Source of the DNA: Bacteroidota bacterium
GTDB lineage: Bacteria; Bacteroidota; Bacteroidia; NS11-12g; UBA955
Length of the DNA: 64,000 nucleotides
Reading direction: 5' to 3'
Assembly: GCA_025354385.1 (NCBI GenBank)
Contig: JANXMZ010000039.1
Coordinates: forward strand, 1 to 64,000
The first letter of the stretch is position 1. Every line of letters starts with the position of its first letter. This document shows, one piece after another, positions 16,157 to 25,516 of this stretch. The position numbers and the translations under genes are program-made. Under the pieces are notes generated by a model, which saw only the letters and a list, made by a program, of their open reading frames with translations, was not told the origin of the DNA and searched no databases.

Positions 16157-18838
16157 CTAATATATAACAGTAAATGTACCCTTTACAAAAACATTTCTAT
16201 TTGAACAATCTTTATATTTTATTTTATAAAGATAAACACCACTCTCAACTAAATTATTTTTGTAAACGCCATTCCAACCTATTTGAGATTTTTTGACATC
16301 ATATATTTTTTCGCCCCATCTATTATAAATTTCTATATCTATAGGTTTACTACTGAAACTGAATGGGAAAAAATCATTTACTTCATCATCATTTGGTGTG
16401 AAAGCATTTGGTATGTACAATTCATCTGTAGCATCATCTCCCAGGATATTTAAGGTATCTGAAACTTGACATTTACCATAACTAGTCGTTAGGTAATACT
16501 GTCCTTTTCGTTTAGCAGCAAAGGTATTTCCATTACTTCCATCCTGCCATTTGTATTGGTAATTGGGGCGATTAGGAACAGAAATGATAAAGTCAGATGC
16601 AAAACAAAAAGTAGTGTCTTTTCCTAAATTAAGATATTTATTGAATAATTCTATTCTAGTTGTGTCCATAAAAGTATGGCAAGCATTTTTCACAGTCACA
16701 AAATAGTAACCACTGTCTGTTACTGAAGTATTATCCGTTGTTGCACCATTGCTCCATAGCGTTGTATGTGGATCGATACAAGATATTGAAAGATTTTGTG
16801 AAAAGGGATGATTGCAAATAATGGTATCGTTGCCAGCAAAGATTTTAGTTGTTTTAGTTTTTGGGGTGACTAAAAGTGTGTCTATATGTTTACATTGTTT
16901 GTTTGTTTCTTCGATTATAAATTGACCCGGTTGACTAATCTGGATGGATTGTGTGGTATCACCAGTGCTCCATTTAATTTTGTTTTGTGAAGTGGTACTG
17001 ATGGTTTGAGTTGAAGGAAAACAATAAGCAGTATCCCTTAGAGGCTTAGCATAGTTAAATTGACTCAACACGATAGTATCAATATAATTGCCACAAATAT
17101 GTTTCATATTGATAATATAATTTCCTGCTGAAGATGCCAAAATAGTATCACGAGTTTCACCAGTATTCCAAAGTGATTGATGGGCAATTAATGACTTAAC
17201 AATAATAGGATAATTGATAATTTTTTGGCATATAAAAGTATCTCTAGGAATTGTAAAATCTGTATTTTTTACTTTATCAAAAATTTCAATTGTATCAAGC
17301 GAAGCACCGCATGAAAAATTAATTTGTAACCAATATTTTCCATTAGAATTAACTTTTATTGAATTTGTAGTTTCACCAGTAGACCAAGTATAGCTTACAC
17401 CGGTGATATTAGGTTTAAGAGTAACTTGATTACCATGACAAACTGAAGTGTCATTGCCAAGCGAAAATTTTTGCTTTGTATTTAATATTGTCAAACTTCT
17501 ATAAATAGTATCTGTGATGCAGCCAGTATTATAAATGGCCATTACCTTGAACTTTCCAGAGGATGTAAAGGTATGTTTAACTTTAGCGCCAGTTGCACTA
17601 TTGCTAGCCCCTGAAGCCAGATCATCGAAATACCATTTAGTAGTTCCCGATGGATTTACAGTCAGACTTAAACTAGTTACATTCAAAAAACAAGTATCCT
17701 TTATTGTTACACTTTGATTATTATTAAACGGAGTGGAATAAAAAATATTTGGTAATCCAAGTCTAGCCATTTTACCTGCCAAATAAATATTTTTTGGGCT
17801 ATAATAGGGCCCAATGCTATCAGGACTGCTAATGGCACCAATGTAGCCATTATAACCTGTGGTTTCTGATGTAGCATATATTTTGCCATCTGGTGCTAAT
17901 TTTAAGGCCCCCATTTCACCACTTCCATAATTAAATATGAGTTTTTTTGAACTTTGAATATTTGACTGATTATTGGAAGAGATATCGAATTGATCAATAG
18001 AAGTTGGACTTCTTAATCCTGAGACGTATAGTATTTTATTGTTAGGAGAAAACTCTCCGCAATAAGCCGCGGGTTTGGAAAATGACATAACATTGGATAC
18101 TTTACCTGTTAGGTTGTCGAAATCCATCAATAAAAACATGTCAAGTAAGAAATGACATGAGACCAATTTTGTTCCATCATGAGAAGGATTTAAATAACCT
18201 AAATTATTATTTAAATTACCAGACATTGAATACCCAGTATTAGAACGTACTGCTTTTTTATTTATGCCAGCAGGGGTTATTGCAAAAGCTAATATTGAAT
18301 CAGAACTAGAATGATTTGTCACTAACCAAAAGTCACGTTTATTGCATTGTAAAACCGCAGTTGCCTTTTCACATTGTGGTTTGGTGAGTACTATATTCTT
18401 TTCAGTAGAAACAACATCACCATAACCAGAATTTAATCTCATATCAACAACAGAGTATCTAACTCCATATGCTGCAGAGTTTTCTATTGCATCCACAGTG
18501 ATAATAAAATATTTTGAGGTACTATCGGGCCAAGGTATTATTACACCTGATTGGCAACTAGAATTATTTCCAAACAATCCGCTGCCATTAGACATGAGGT
18601 TATGCTGCCTATCGTATACTTTTTGTCCATCCGTATAGAATAATAAATTACCGTTCTTGTCACAAACAGATGAACACCCTTCTCTCTGAGATAACTTACC
18701 ATTTGTTAAGGCAGTTGGTGGTGAAGTATTAAATGAAACTCCAGCATTATTTCCGAAATACCATATATTTCCTTCTTTTTGTGAGAATACATCATTTAGA
18801 AGTGAAAGGCATAATATCAATAATGCAATTTTTCTCAT
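16157..18838 (-). CDS. Large T9SS type B sorting domain protein with propeller-like N-terminus and Ig-like repeats
   Basis: The product has 893 aa with a signal peptide (MRKIALLILCLSLLNDVFSQ). Residues about 20-370 resemble a WD-like propeller (EGNIWYFGNNAGVSFN, GALKLAPDGKIYATSE). A PKD-like domain follows at about 385-450, then four or five Ig-like modules of roughly 70 residues with the pattern W-S-T-G-x-T-x-x-x-I-x-x-x-x-x-G-x-Y, and a C-terminal sorting domain with LYIPNAFTPNDDEVNDFFPF and IEIYNRWGEKIYD. It is a surface-exported, adhesin-like protein. It lies only 2 bases after the PIG-L gene on the same strand, so it is apparently co-transcribed with the nonulosonate genes. No catalytic motif is visible. 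Confidence 0.88.
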   Translation of the reverse strand: MRKIALLILCLSLLNDVFSQKEGNIWYFGNNAGVSFNTSPPTALTNGKLSQREGCSSVCDKNGNLLFYTDGQKVYDRQHNLMSNGSGLFGNNSSCQSGVIIPWPDSTSKYFIITVDAIENSAAYGVRYSVVDMRLNSGYGDVVSTEKNIVLTKPQCEKATAVLQCNKRDFWLVTNHSSSDSILAFAITPAGINKKAVRSNTGYSMSGNLNNNLGYLNPSHDGTKLVSCHFLLDMFLLMDFDNLTGKVSNVMSFSKPAAYCGEFSPNNKILYVSGLRSPTSIDQFDISSNNQSNIQSSKKLIFNYGSGEMGALKLAPDGKIYATSETTGYNGYIGAISSPDSIGPYYSPKNIYLAGKMARLGLPNIFYSTPFNNNQSVTIKDTCFLNVTSLSLTVNPSGTTKWYFDDLASGASNSATGAKVKHTFTSSGKFKVMAIYNTGCITDTIYRSLTILNTKQKFSLGNDTSVCHGNQVTLKPNITGVSYTWSTGETTNSIKVNSNGKYWLQINFSCGASLDTIEIFDKVKNTDFTIPRDTFICQKIINYPIIVKSLIAHQSLWNTGETRDTILASSAGNYIINMKHICGNYIDTIVLSQFNYAKPLRDTAYCFPSTQTISTTSQNKIKWSTGDTTQSIQISQPGQFIIEETNKQCKHIDTLLVTPKTKTTKIFAGNDTIICNHPFSQNLSISCIDPHTTLWSNGATTDNTSVTDSGYYFVTVKNACHTFMDTTRIELFNKYLNLGKDTTFCFASDFIISVPNRPNYQYKWQDGSNGNTFAAKRKGQYYLTTSYGKCQVSDTLNILGDDATDELYIPNAFTPNDDEVNDFFPFSFSSKPIDIEIYNRWGEKIYDVKKSQIGWNGVYKNNLVESGVYLYKIKYKDCSNRNVFVKGTFTVIY

Positions 18839-18840
18839 AA

Positions 18841-19509
18841 TTATTTATCGATTGAAAGGATAAGTTGAAATGCCTCTGCATATTCAACCCCTGCTGTTGC
18901 TCCTCTATAAGTAGCTAAAGCTTTTAAATTTCTAAAACTTCTAGGAAAGGGATGCTCACCAATTTCTGATTCATAAATTTTTAGTATACGTTCCTTTTCA
19001 TTATAAAAACTGGTTATGTCTACAAAATGGTTTGGTAAAAAAACTTTTTCGCTTAGTGCGGGTGCAAATTCTGTTTCAGATAAACACTCATACATCAAAA
19101 CTTTTTTAATAAATGGGTATCTGAAAGATTTAATACAAGACCCAACCGCATCAAAAGTATACCTATGGTCGGAATGGGCATCAGACCTATTTACTGTGTA
19201 AATAATTTCGGGTTTAAATTCATTAAATACCTTAGAAATTGCTTGAATTAAATTACCAACAGTTGAAGAACTTAAACTAGTTGTTGGAAAATTTAATTTA
19301 AAAACTGAATCAAAACCAACTTCTTTGGCTACTTCATCAATTTCCATTTGTCGGCTGTCTACTCGCTCTTTTGAAAAACCTTGTGATTCATCAACATTTG
19401 TAATAATAACCCATCCAATTTTATCATTATTCGCTTTGTGTTTTAGCAAGGTTCCACCACATCCTATCATTTCATCATCTGGGTGAGAAGATATTACAAT
19501 TACATTCAT
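18841..19509 (-). CDS. PIG-L family deacetylase
   Basis: The product has 222 aa. The zinc site motif SSHPDDEMIGCGGTL is at residues 7-21, and NRSDAHSDHRYTFDA (about 122) supplies the third metal His, both diagnostic of PIG-L/LmbE enzymes. These remove N-acetyl groups from sugars or sugar conjugates. It abuts the stop of the LegG-like gene with no gap, within the leg operon. I infer it may free an amine on the nonulosonate or its precursor, to be re-acylated by the neighbouring GNAT enzyme. The standard legionaminic pathway does not need this step. Confidence 0.85.
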   Translation of the reverse strand: MNVIVISSHPDDEMIGCGGTLLKHKANNDKIGWVIITNVDESQGFSKERVDSRQMEIDEVAKEVGFDSVFKLNFPTTSLSSSTVGNLIQAISKVFNEFKPEIIYTVNRSDAHSDHRYTFDAVGSCIKSFRYPFIKKVLMYECLSETEFAPALSEKVFLPNHFVDITSFYNEKERILKIYESEIGEHPFPRSFRNLKALATYRGATAGVEYAEAFQLILSIDK

Positions 19510-20676
19510 TTAGTAGGTTATGTTTTTGTGAATTAATTCTTTATCGATGTTCAAAGTAAATAAAACTTTGGCAATATTCAAAGCAGATTCACCATTTCCA
19601 TATGGATTTTCCATCTTATTTAATTTTTCTTTAAATAACGCACTCTGAGACAATTCAATAGCATTATTAATTTCAGTCTCATTATAATCGACAAAAATAA
19701 CATTACCTGCATTAAATCTAGATCTTTGACGTGGACCAATATTAACAACCGGCAAGGATAAACTTGGGGCTTCAATTAATCCTGAACTAGAATTTCCGAT
19801 TAATATTTTTGAATAACGTAGTAGGTTTACATATATCTCCCTATCTAAATTTTTAAATAATGTGAATTGTTTATCATTAATCAAATTTTCCTCATAATAT
19901 TTCACTATGTTGGCATAACCAGCATCGCTATTCGGGCTATTTATAAGGTAAATTAAATTTGTTTTTCTAAGTGATTGAATAATGGATTTAATATTATCAC
20001 CTTCAGAGTCAATCTGAGTAATAATTGGATGATAAATAAGCATGCCAAATTGACCGTCATTTAAATTATATCCAGTTCTATTTTCAAGTTCTTCTATACT
20101 AATTTTTTTGGTATTAATAAATTTATCTAATGCTGGATTTCCAAGGTTATGGATGCGCCATTCATCCTCTCCAAGTCGGATTAAATTTTCTTTATGTTGT
20201 TCTAGAATTGTAAAATGAATATGTGCAAATTTAGATGTCGCATACCTAACTGAATTGTCAATATTTCCATCTTTGGCAATATCACCTCCCGCAATATGAG
20301 CAACAGGAATATCCATATATGCAGCAGTCATACTCACACTTATTGCTTCTTCGCGGTCGCCTGCAACCATTACTATGTCAGGTTTCCATTGCTCAAATAC
20401 TTGAGCTAAAGGGGCAATTTGATTACCTAATGAAAGAATTCTTCCTATCTTTTTATTGGAATTGATTAGGTTATATATCCTTGAAATGATGTTATATCCA
20501 TCTTTTTCAATTTCTGTTACACTGTTTCCAAATGCTTCAGATAGATGAGAACCAGTTACAATAATACCCAACTCAATTTCGGAATTTTTTTGCAAGTGCT
20601 CTAGAATAGGACTAATAATATCATATTCTGATCGTGCGCCAGTAACAGCTAATATTTTGCGTTTTTTAGTATACAT
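19510..20676 (-). CDS. legG: Hydrolysing NDP-GlcNAc-type 2-epimerase, NeuC/LegG-like
   Basis: The product has 388 aa. Motifs: AVTGARSEYDIISPIL (the NeuC signature, with S-E-Y in place of WecB's R-P-E), MVAGDREEAISVSMTAAYMD, VAHIAGGDIAKDGNIDNSVR, and ILIGNSSSGLIEAPSL. It releases NDP and yields 2,4-diacetamido-2,4,6-trideoxymannose in legionaminate synthesis (or ManNAc in sialate synthesis). LegB and LegC nearby favour the former. It overlaps the GNAT gene by 11 bases. Confidence 0.87.
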   Translation of the reverse strand: MYTKKRKILAVTGARSEYDIISPILEHLQKNSEIELGIIVTGSHLSEAFGNSVTEIEKDGYNIISRIYNLINSNKKIGRILSLGNQIAPLAQVFEQWKPDIVMVAGDREEAISVSMTAAYMDIPVAHIAGGDIAKDGNIDNSVRYATSKFAHIHFTILEQHKENLIRLGEDEWRIHNLGNPALDKFINTKKISIEELENRTGYNLNDGQFGMLIYHPIITQIDSEGDNIKSIIQSLRKTNLIYLINSPNSDAGYANIVKYYEENLINDKQFTLFKNLDREIYVNLLRYSKILIGNSSSGLIEAPSLSLPVVNIGPRQRSRFNAGNVIFVDYNETEINNAIELSQSALFKEKLNKMENPYGNGESALNIAKVLFTLNIDKELIHKNITY

Positions 20677-21595
20677 CTGAATCCCCCATTGTAAAGTGAA
20701 TTTGTTTTTCGGTAATGTTATTGATTGAATTAAAAGATTTATATCCCAAATATGTTATTGGTTCTTGGGCAATAAAACCTAATTTTTCAAACATTAAGAA
20801 TTGTGGATTAAAGATTGACATCCATATATTAATCATTGACATTTCATTCAATTTAAATGTATGATTTATATGACAAATAAAACTTGACAATAAATCGGTA
20901 TCATCTTCAATTTGTAGTTCAATAATATCAATATGCTTTTTATTATTAATCTCGAACATTTTAAAAAGTATAAAATTCTTTATATTATTTCTTTCAATTT
21001 CAGCGTAATGATATGTATTTATTGGGTTGTTTTTGTAACGCCAATTGTAAAAGTCTATATTTCTGTTTATACTTAGTTCTTTGGAATTCTTTATAGTATT
21101 TTCTAAATGGGCTTCGCTAATATTTTCGATAGAATGAACATCATATATACCTTTAAAGCTTCCAGTATTTGAAATTGAAAATTGAAAAATACTACAAATG
21201 TTTTCCCAATTTAATTTTTTAATGAAGGCATAATGCGAATTTCTGTTTGGAAAACCATAAACCAATTCAATTTTTTTGTTCGGTAATTCACTAAATAATT
21301 GATTTGCTAATTGAGGAAAAAGCCCAATACCATTATAGTTAGGGTCTGTCATAGTAGTCATAGAAAGTGCACCATTGAAGTTGTTTCCATTTGTAAGCAT
21401 TGGAATCGGACAAACGGCATAATGTGAAACAAGTTTATCTTCATCCCAAGCCAATTTAATTAAAGTTTGATTTGTGAGATTATCTCGAAAACGCCAATTC
21501 CAATATTCTATACTTAGGTCTTTTTTGAATACTTTTTTGAAGAGATTTAAAATCTCAATTTCGTCACCTTGCTTATAATCTTCAATTCTTATCAT
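20666..21595 (-). CDS. GNAT family N-acetyltransferase
   Basis: The product has 309 aa. The N-terminal half shows a GNAT core: DYKQGDEIEILNLFKKVF, then ALSMTTMTDPNYNGIGLFPQ (motif A, with an N-G-I-G-L turn in the position of the acetyl-CoA loop), then VYGFPNRNSHYAFIKKLNW. The protein is about twice the single-domain GNAT length, and the second half (about 170-309) has a similar pattern, so it may be a double-lobe enzyme. Overlaps of 4 and 11 bases with its neighbours put it in the nonulosonate operon. A likely role is acylating an amino group of the sugar; the acyl donor is unknown. Confidence 0.72.
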   Translation of the reverse strand: MIRIEDYKQGDEIEILNLFKKVFKKDLSIEYWNWRFRDNLTNQTLIKLAWDEDKLVSHYAVCPIPMLTNGNNFNGALSMTTMTDPNYNGIGLFPQLANQLFSELPNKKIELVYGFPNRNSHYAFIKKLNWENICSIFQFSISNTGSFKGIYDVHSIENISEAHLENTIKNSKELSINRNIDFYNWRYKNNPINTYHYAEIERNNIKNFILFKMFEINNKKHIDIIELQIEDDTDLLSSFICHINHTFKLNEMSMINIWMSIFNPQFLMFEKLGFIAQEPITYLGYKSFNSINNITEKQIHFTMGDSDVY

Positions 21596-22623
21596 TCAAA
21601 ATCCTCCCAATTCAAAATCTCACCTTTTTCAATAATATGTTTCACTTTTTTGCCAAGTAATTGTTTATAATGCATAGGTGAAATGCCTGTACCTGGACGC
21701 AAAAAAGATAAATTATCCATGGTAATTATTTCTCCTTGTTTAAGGGTTTGAGCCACATGAATACTTTTGCGCGCTACTGCTTTATTTGGCAACTCGCTTG
21801 GTGTTGGTGTTTTTTCGGCACTGCCCAACATCTTTTCTGTAATTCTTATTGAGTTTACCAATTGTTTCAATTCTGAAGGTTCGAGAGATGCTAAATGATC
21901 GGGGCCTGGTAAGTTTTTATCCAGTGTAAAATGTTTTTCAATGACGCAAGCACCTAATGATACTGCAGCTAATGAAGCCTCTAAACCCAAGGTATGATCG
22001 CTGTAACCCACTTTAACTCCACATGAATTTTTAATGGTTAACATGGCATTCATATTCACATCTTCAGGTTGAGTTGGGTATTGGGTATTGCAATGCAAAA
22101 CAATGATTTCGGATTTATTATAAGCAGCATTCAAAAATACTTGAATAGCCTCCTCAATCTCCTTTAAATCGGCCATACCAGTTGAAATTATGGCAGGTAA
22201 TTTTGTATTTGCTATGGCTTCTAAATAGGGTAAATTTGTAATTTCACCAGAAGGTATTTTAAAAAAATCTATACCAAGTTGATATAAAAAATTAACGTAA
22301 TCTGTGTCAAAAGCAGTGCTTAAAAATTTAATATTTTTACTTTCCGAATAGGTCTTTAGTTCAAAATGATTTGCCTCGGAAAGTTCCAATTTTTTTAGCA
22401 TTTCAAACTGACTTTGTACTACATTTTTAGTATTGGTTTTCTGGTATTCTGCCAATGCGGCCTTCTCGCTCACCAAACTCTCTGCTTTGAAAGATTGAAA
22501 TTTAACATAATCGGCACCAGCTTCTGCTGCCACATCTATCAATTGCTTAGCCAAAGCAATATCTCCATTGTGATTGACACCTGCTTCTGCAATTATGATG
22601 GTATGTTTCAGATTTTCGAACAT
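21592..22623 (-). CDS. legI: Nonulosonate synthase, NeuB/LegI family
   Basis: The product has 343 aa. The N-terminal TIM-barrel domain starts IIIAEAGVNHNGDIALAKQL and has YVKFQSFKAESLV, FFKIPSGEITNLPYLEAI, VGYSDHTLGLEASLAAVSLG and CVIEKHFTLDKNLPGPDHLA. The C-terminal SAF (antifreeze-like) domain is ARKSIHVAQTLKQGEIIT to the end. It condenses phosphoenolpyruvate with a 2,4-diacetamido hexose (legionaminate) or ManNAc (sialate). The gene lies 7 bases after legH. The LegI name rests on the pathway neighbours. Confidence 0.93.
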   Translation of the reverse strand: MFENLKHTIIIAEAGVNHNGDIALAKQLIDVAAEAGADYVKFQSFKAESLVSEKAALAEYQKTNTKNVVQSQFEMLKKLELSEANHFELKTYSESKNIKFLSTAFDTDYVNFLYQLGIDFFKIPSGEITNLPYLEAIANTKLPAIISTGMADLKEIEEAIQVFLNAAYNKSEIIVLHCNTQYPTQPEDVNMNAMLTIKNSCGVKVGYSDHTLGLEASLAAVSLGACVIEKHFTLDKNLPGPDHLASLEPSELKQLVNSIRITEKMLGSAEKTPTPSELPNKAVARKSIHVAQTLKQGEIITMDNLSFLRPGTGISPMHYKQLLGKKVKHIIEKGEILNWEDFE

Positions 22624-22630
22624 TCAGTTT

Positions 22631-23263
22631 TTATTTTTTACGTGCCGGGTTACCGTAATAGATACCCGCTTCTTTTATATTTTTAGTCACCACACTTCCT
22701 GCACCAATAGTTACATTGTCTGCAATTGTAATATTATTTCCAATTACACTTCCCGATCCAATAAAACAATTATTACCAATACTGCATTGTCCGTTTACTA
22801 TAGCTCCTGTTGCAATGTGCACATGATGGCCTATTTTAGTTTCGTGTTCAACCAACACTTTGCTATTAATGATGCAATTATTTCCGATTTCGGCTTCTGC
22901 ATTTATCAATGCCTGCTGCATGATGATAGTGCCTTCGCCAATTTTACTGTTAATAGATACAATGGCGCTAGGTGAGATAATGCTAGCCATAAGGCCATTC
23001 AAAGATTTAATATGTTCAAATAATTTTATCCTTGTTTCTGGAGAACCAATATTACCTAAAGTTATAAGAAATTGGTAGTGTTGGTTAACTAAATCCTGAA
23101 TGATAGAATCATCTCCAATTACAGGTATTTCCAAAATTTTTGAATGCAGGTTTTTCGCATCTAAAATACCGATGATATTGAACTGCTCATCAGATTGTAT
23201 GGCCTCTATCACAGATTTACAATGTCCACCACCACCTAACAATATGAGATTTATTTTACTCAT
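22631..23263 (-). CDS. legH: Sugar 4-amino acetyltransferase, LegH/PglD-like
   Basis: The product has 210 aa. An N-terminal Rossmann-like strand with ILLGGGGHCKSVIEAI is followed by a left-handed beta-helix with hexapeptide repeats ([LIV]-G-x-x-x-x), for example IGNNCFIGSGSVIGNNITIA and VTIGAGSVVTKN, ending in YYGNPARK. This is the architecture of PglD/PerB/LegH acetyltransferases, which acetylate the 4-amino group of an NDP-4-amino-sugar using acetyl-CoA. It overlaps legC by 4 bases and precedes legI. Confidence 0.9.
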   Translation of the reverse strand: MSKINLILLGGGGHCKSVIEAIQSDEQFNIIGILDAKNLHSKILEIPVIGDDSIIQDLVNQHYQFLITLGNIGSPETRIKLFEHIKSLNGLMASIISPSAIVSINSKIGEGTIIMQQALINAEAEIGNNCIINSKVLVEHETKIGHHVHIATGAIVNGQCSIGNNCFIGSGSVIGNNITIADNVTIGAGSVVTKNIKEAGIYYGNPARKK

Positions 23264-24405
23264 AATACGCTGCTAGGAATATTTACCAGCCTGTTTTCCA
23301 TTTCGATTGCATTATCAATATTACTTGAAATACAATTTGCATACATGGGTAATTTGGTCATAAGAGTCCATGCCGGTCGGGTCATCACACCATTCTCATT
23401 GCTAAACTTAAGAAATGCATCTCTCTCATTTCTATCCTTCAGCAGAATGCAATTCAACCAATAATTGCTGGTTGTTTCCTGTATGGCTTTTATAAATGCT
23501 ATATTGTTCTTAGCAAATTCAGAATGATAAAATTCAGCAGTTTCGGCTTTGTTCCTGAGAAAGCCATCCAATTGTTCTATTTGGGCACATAGCATAGCTG
23601 CATTGAGATTTGGCAATCTGTAATTGTACCCCAATTCATCATGAAAAAACTCCCACTGATGAGGTACTTTGGCAGTTGTGGTTATGTACTTGGCCTTTTT
23701 TGCAATTGCTTCGTCGTTTGTGATAATAGCGCCGCCACCGCCACAGGTAATCGTTTTATTGCCATTGAAACTCAAAGTTCCTAATTGTCCAATTAAACCT
23801 GTATGTGTATTTCCAACATAACTGCCAATAGATTCAGCCGCATCCTCCACCAAAGTAATGTGGTGTGTTTCGCATAAGGCAGCTATTTCTGTTATACGAC
23901 AAACCAATCCAAAGGAATGCATGGGTAGACAGGCTTTAATTCTTCTACCGCTACTCTTGTGAATACAATCACCTTCTTTATTAAGAAAAGTTTCATTGTC
24001 CAGAAATAGTTTCAATTTATAGGCCGATAAGCCTAAAGTATCTATATCTATATCGATAAATACCGGTTCCGCATGGCAATATGCAATAGCGTTGGAAGTG
24101 GCAACAAAAGTGAAAGGCTGTGTAATTACTAAATCTGCTGCTTGCACTCCTGCAACAACTAATGCCGCATGCAAAGCGGAAGTACCATTGCCGGTAGCTA
24201 TTGCATATTTAGCGCCGGTAAATTCGGCCAGCATTTTTTCGGATTGATTGACATATTCACCAACTGAACTTACAAATGTGCTATCGATGGCTAGGTTGGT
24301 GTATTTTTTTTCATTGCCTCTGAAAACAGGGGCATGCAATGGAATCTGTCCATTGCCATATCGATGGCGAATAATGGAAACGATATTTTCAAATTGTGTA
24401 TTCAC
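23260..24405 (-). CDS. legC: PLP-dependent sugar aminotransferase, LegC-like
   Basis: The product has 381 aa and belongs to the DegT/DnrJ/EryC1/StrS family. Motifs: PVFRGNEKKYTNLAIDSTFV, SVGEYVNQSEKMLAEFTG, ATGNGTSALHAALVVAGV, VEDAAESIGSYV, and LSFNGNKTITCGGGGAII with the PLP lysine in NGNK. It converts the 4-keto group made by LegB to a 4-amino group. The SVGEYV block is characteristic of the LegC branch. The start shares one base with the legB stop (24405). Confidence 0.9.
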   Translation of the reverse strand: MNTQFENIVSIIRHRYGNGQIPLHAPVFRGNEKKYTNLAIDSTFVSSVGEYVNQSEKMLAEFTGAKYAIATGNGTSALHAALVVAGVQAADLVITQPFTFVATSNAIAYCHAEPVFIDIDIDTLGLSAYKLKLFLDNETFLNKEGDCIHKSSGRRIKACLPMHSFGLVCRITEIAALCETHHITLVEDAAESIGSYVGNTHTGLIGQLGTLSFNGNKTITCGGGGAIITNDEAIAKKAKYITTTAKVPHQWEFFHDELGYNYRLPNLNAAMLCAQIEQLDGFLRNKAETAEFYHSEFAKNNIAFIKAIQETTSNYWLNCILLKDRNERDAFLKFSNENGVMTRPAWTLMTKLPMYANCISSNIDNAIEMENRLVNIPSSVL

Positions 24406-25403
24406 TAAATATTGTAAAGATGAGATTTGTATAGGGTAAGATTTTTAGAATCACTGAACCATTCTATTGTTTTTACAAGACCTTGCTCTATATTATGTTC
24501 TGGTAACCAGGTAGTATTTTTCCTTAATTTTTCAGAATCACCAAGTAAACGAAATACCTCTGATTTTTCAGGTCTTAAGCGCACCTCATCTTGTATAATA
24601 TCGGCTTGCTTGCCTGTTAATTTCATCATTAATTCAGCCAAATTTTGAATGGTAATTTCAGATTGGGTGCTAATGTTTACATCTTCACCAATCAATGCAT
24701 CGGTTTTTGCAATTTCGGCAAATGCCCTAGCGGTGTCTTTAACAAATAGCAAATCTCTTGTTGGCGTTGTATCGCCTAATTTAAGACTGCTGGCATTGTT
24801 CAATAATTGGGTAATAATGGTTGGTATAACAGCACGTGCGCTTTGGCGTGGACCATACGTATTAAAAGGTCTTACGATGGTTACTGGTAAATTAAAACTT
24901 CTGTAAAAAGATTCGGCAATGCAATCGGCACCAATTTTACTAGCCGAGTAGGGCGATTGCGGCTGACGGGGGTGCAGTTCGGTAATAGGCACAAACTGCG
25001 CAGTTCCGTATACTTCGCTGGTACTTGTAACCAAAGTTTTTTCGGTACCTAAATCGCGGGCAGCTTGCAATACATTTAAAGTACCTTTGATATTTGTATC
25101 AATATAGGCATCGGGCGAGTGGTAACTGAAAGGAATGGCGATTAATGCAGCTAAATGAAACACTACATCGATATCTTTAATAGCAGTTCTTACACCATTT
25201 GGATCGCGGATATCTCCTGCAAAAATTTCGATTTGTTTTAGCTTTTCCGCAGGTAAGGTATCTAGCCAACCCCATTGATTGAACGAATTGTAATAAACGA
25301 AGGCTCGCACCTGACAACCTTCATCTAGCAAGGTTTCAACCAAATGGCTTCCTATGAATCCATCGGCACCTGTCACTAAAACTTTTTTGTTCGATAAATT
25401 CAT
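24405..25403 (-). CDS. legB: NDP-N-acetylglucosamine 4,6-dehydratase, LegB-like
   Basis: The product has 332 aa from ATG 25403 (MNLSNKKVLVTG); an in-frame ATG at 25445 would add 14 residues with no conserved character and would lie upstream of the promoter box. It is an extended SDR: VLVTGADGFIGSHLVETLL (NAD-binding), FHLAALIAIPFSYHSPDAY, TSTSEVYGTAQF and the catalytic YSASKIGAD. The IAIPFSYHSP block and overall length fit LegB. It starts nonulosonate synthesis from an NDP-GlcNAc; PtmE in the locus suggests GDP-GlcNAc. It is the first gene of the operon, divergent from lpdA. Confidence 0.9.
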   Translation of the reverse strand: MNLSNKKVLVTGADGFIGSHLVETLLDEGCQVRAFVYYNSFNQWGWLDTLPAEKLKQIEIFAGDIRDPNGVRTAIKDIDVVFHLAALIAIPFSYHSPDAYIDTNIKGTLNVLQAARDLGTEKTLVTSTSEVYGTAQFVPITELHPRQPQSPYSASKIGADCIAESFYRSFNLPVTIVRPFNTYGPRQSARAVIPTIITQLLNNASSLKLGDTTPTRDLLFVKDTARAFAEIAKTDALIGEDVNISTQSEITIQNLAELMMKLTGKQADIIQDEVRLRPEKSEVFRLLGDSEKLRKNTTWLPEHNIEQGLVKTIEWFSDSKNLTLYKSHLYNI

Positions 25404-25410
25404 ATCTCTG

Positions 25411-25418
25411 CAAATGTA
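25411..25418 (-). promoter_or_regulatory. -7 promoter box of the leg operon
   Basis: On the minus strand this reads TACATTTG, a full match to the Bacteroidota -7 consensus TAnnTTTG, and ends 7 bases before the legB ATG. A TTTC 19 bases upstream is a weak -33 candidate. The position predicts a very short or absent 5' leader. Confidence 0.6.
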
Positions 25419-25516
25419 CATTTTTTTAAAAACCTTTGAAACCAAATCTTAACAAGCTCACATATCTGATTATTGGCATATCGAATTATCAGATTAAAAA
25501 TATCGAGAATTGGTAT

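Noticed and set aside
22574..22975. 133-codon plus-strand frame opposite legH
   Set aside because: It is antisense to the hexapeptide-repeat acetyltransferase and its periodic composition follows from those repeats.
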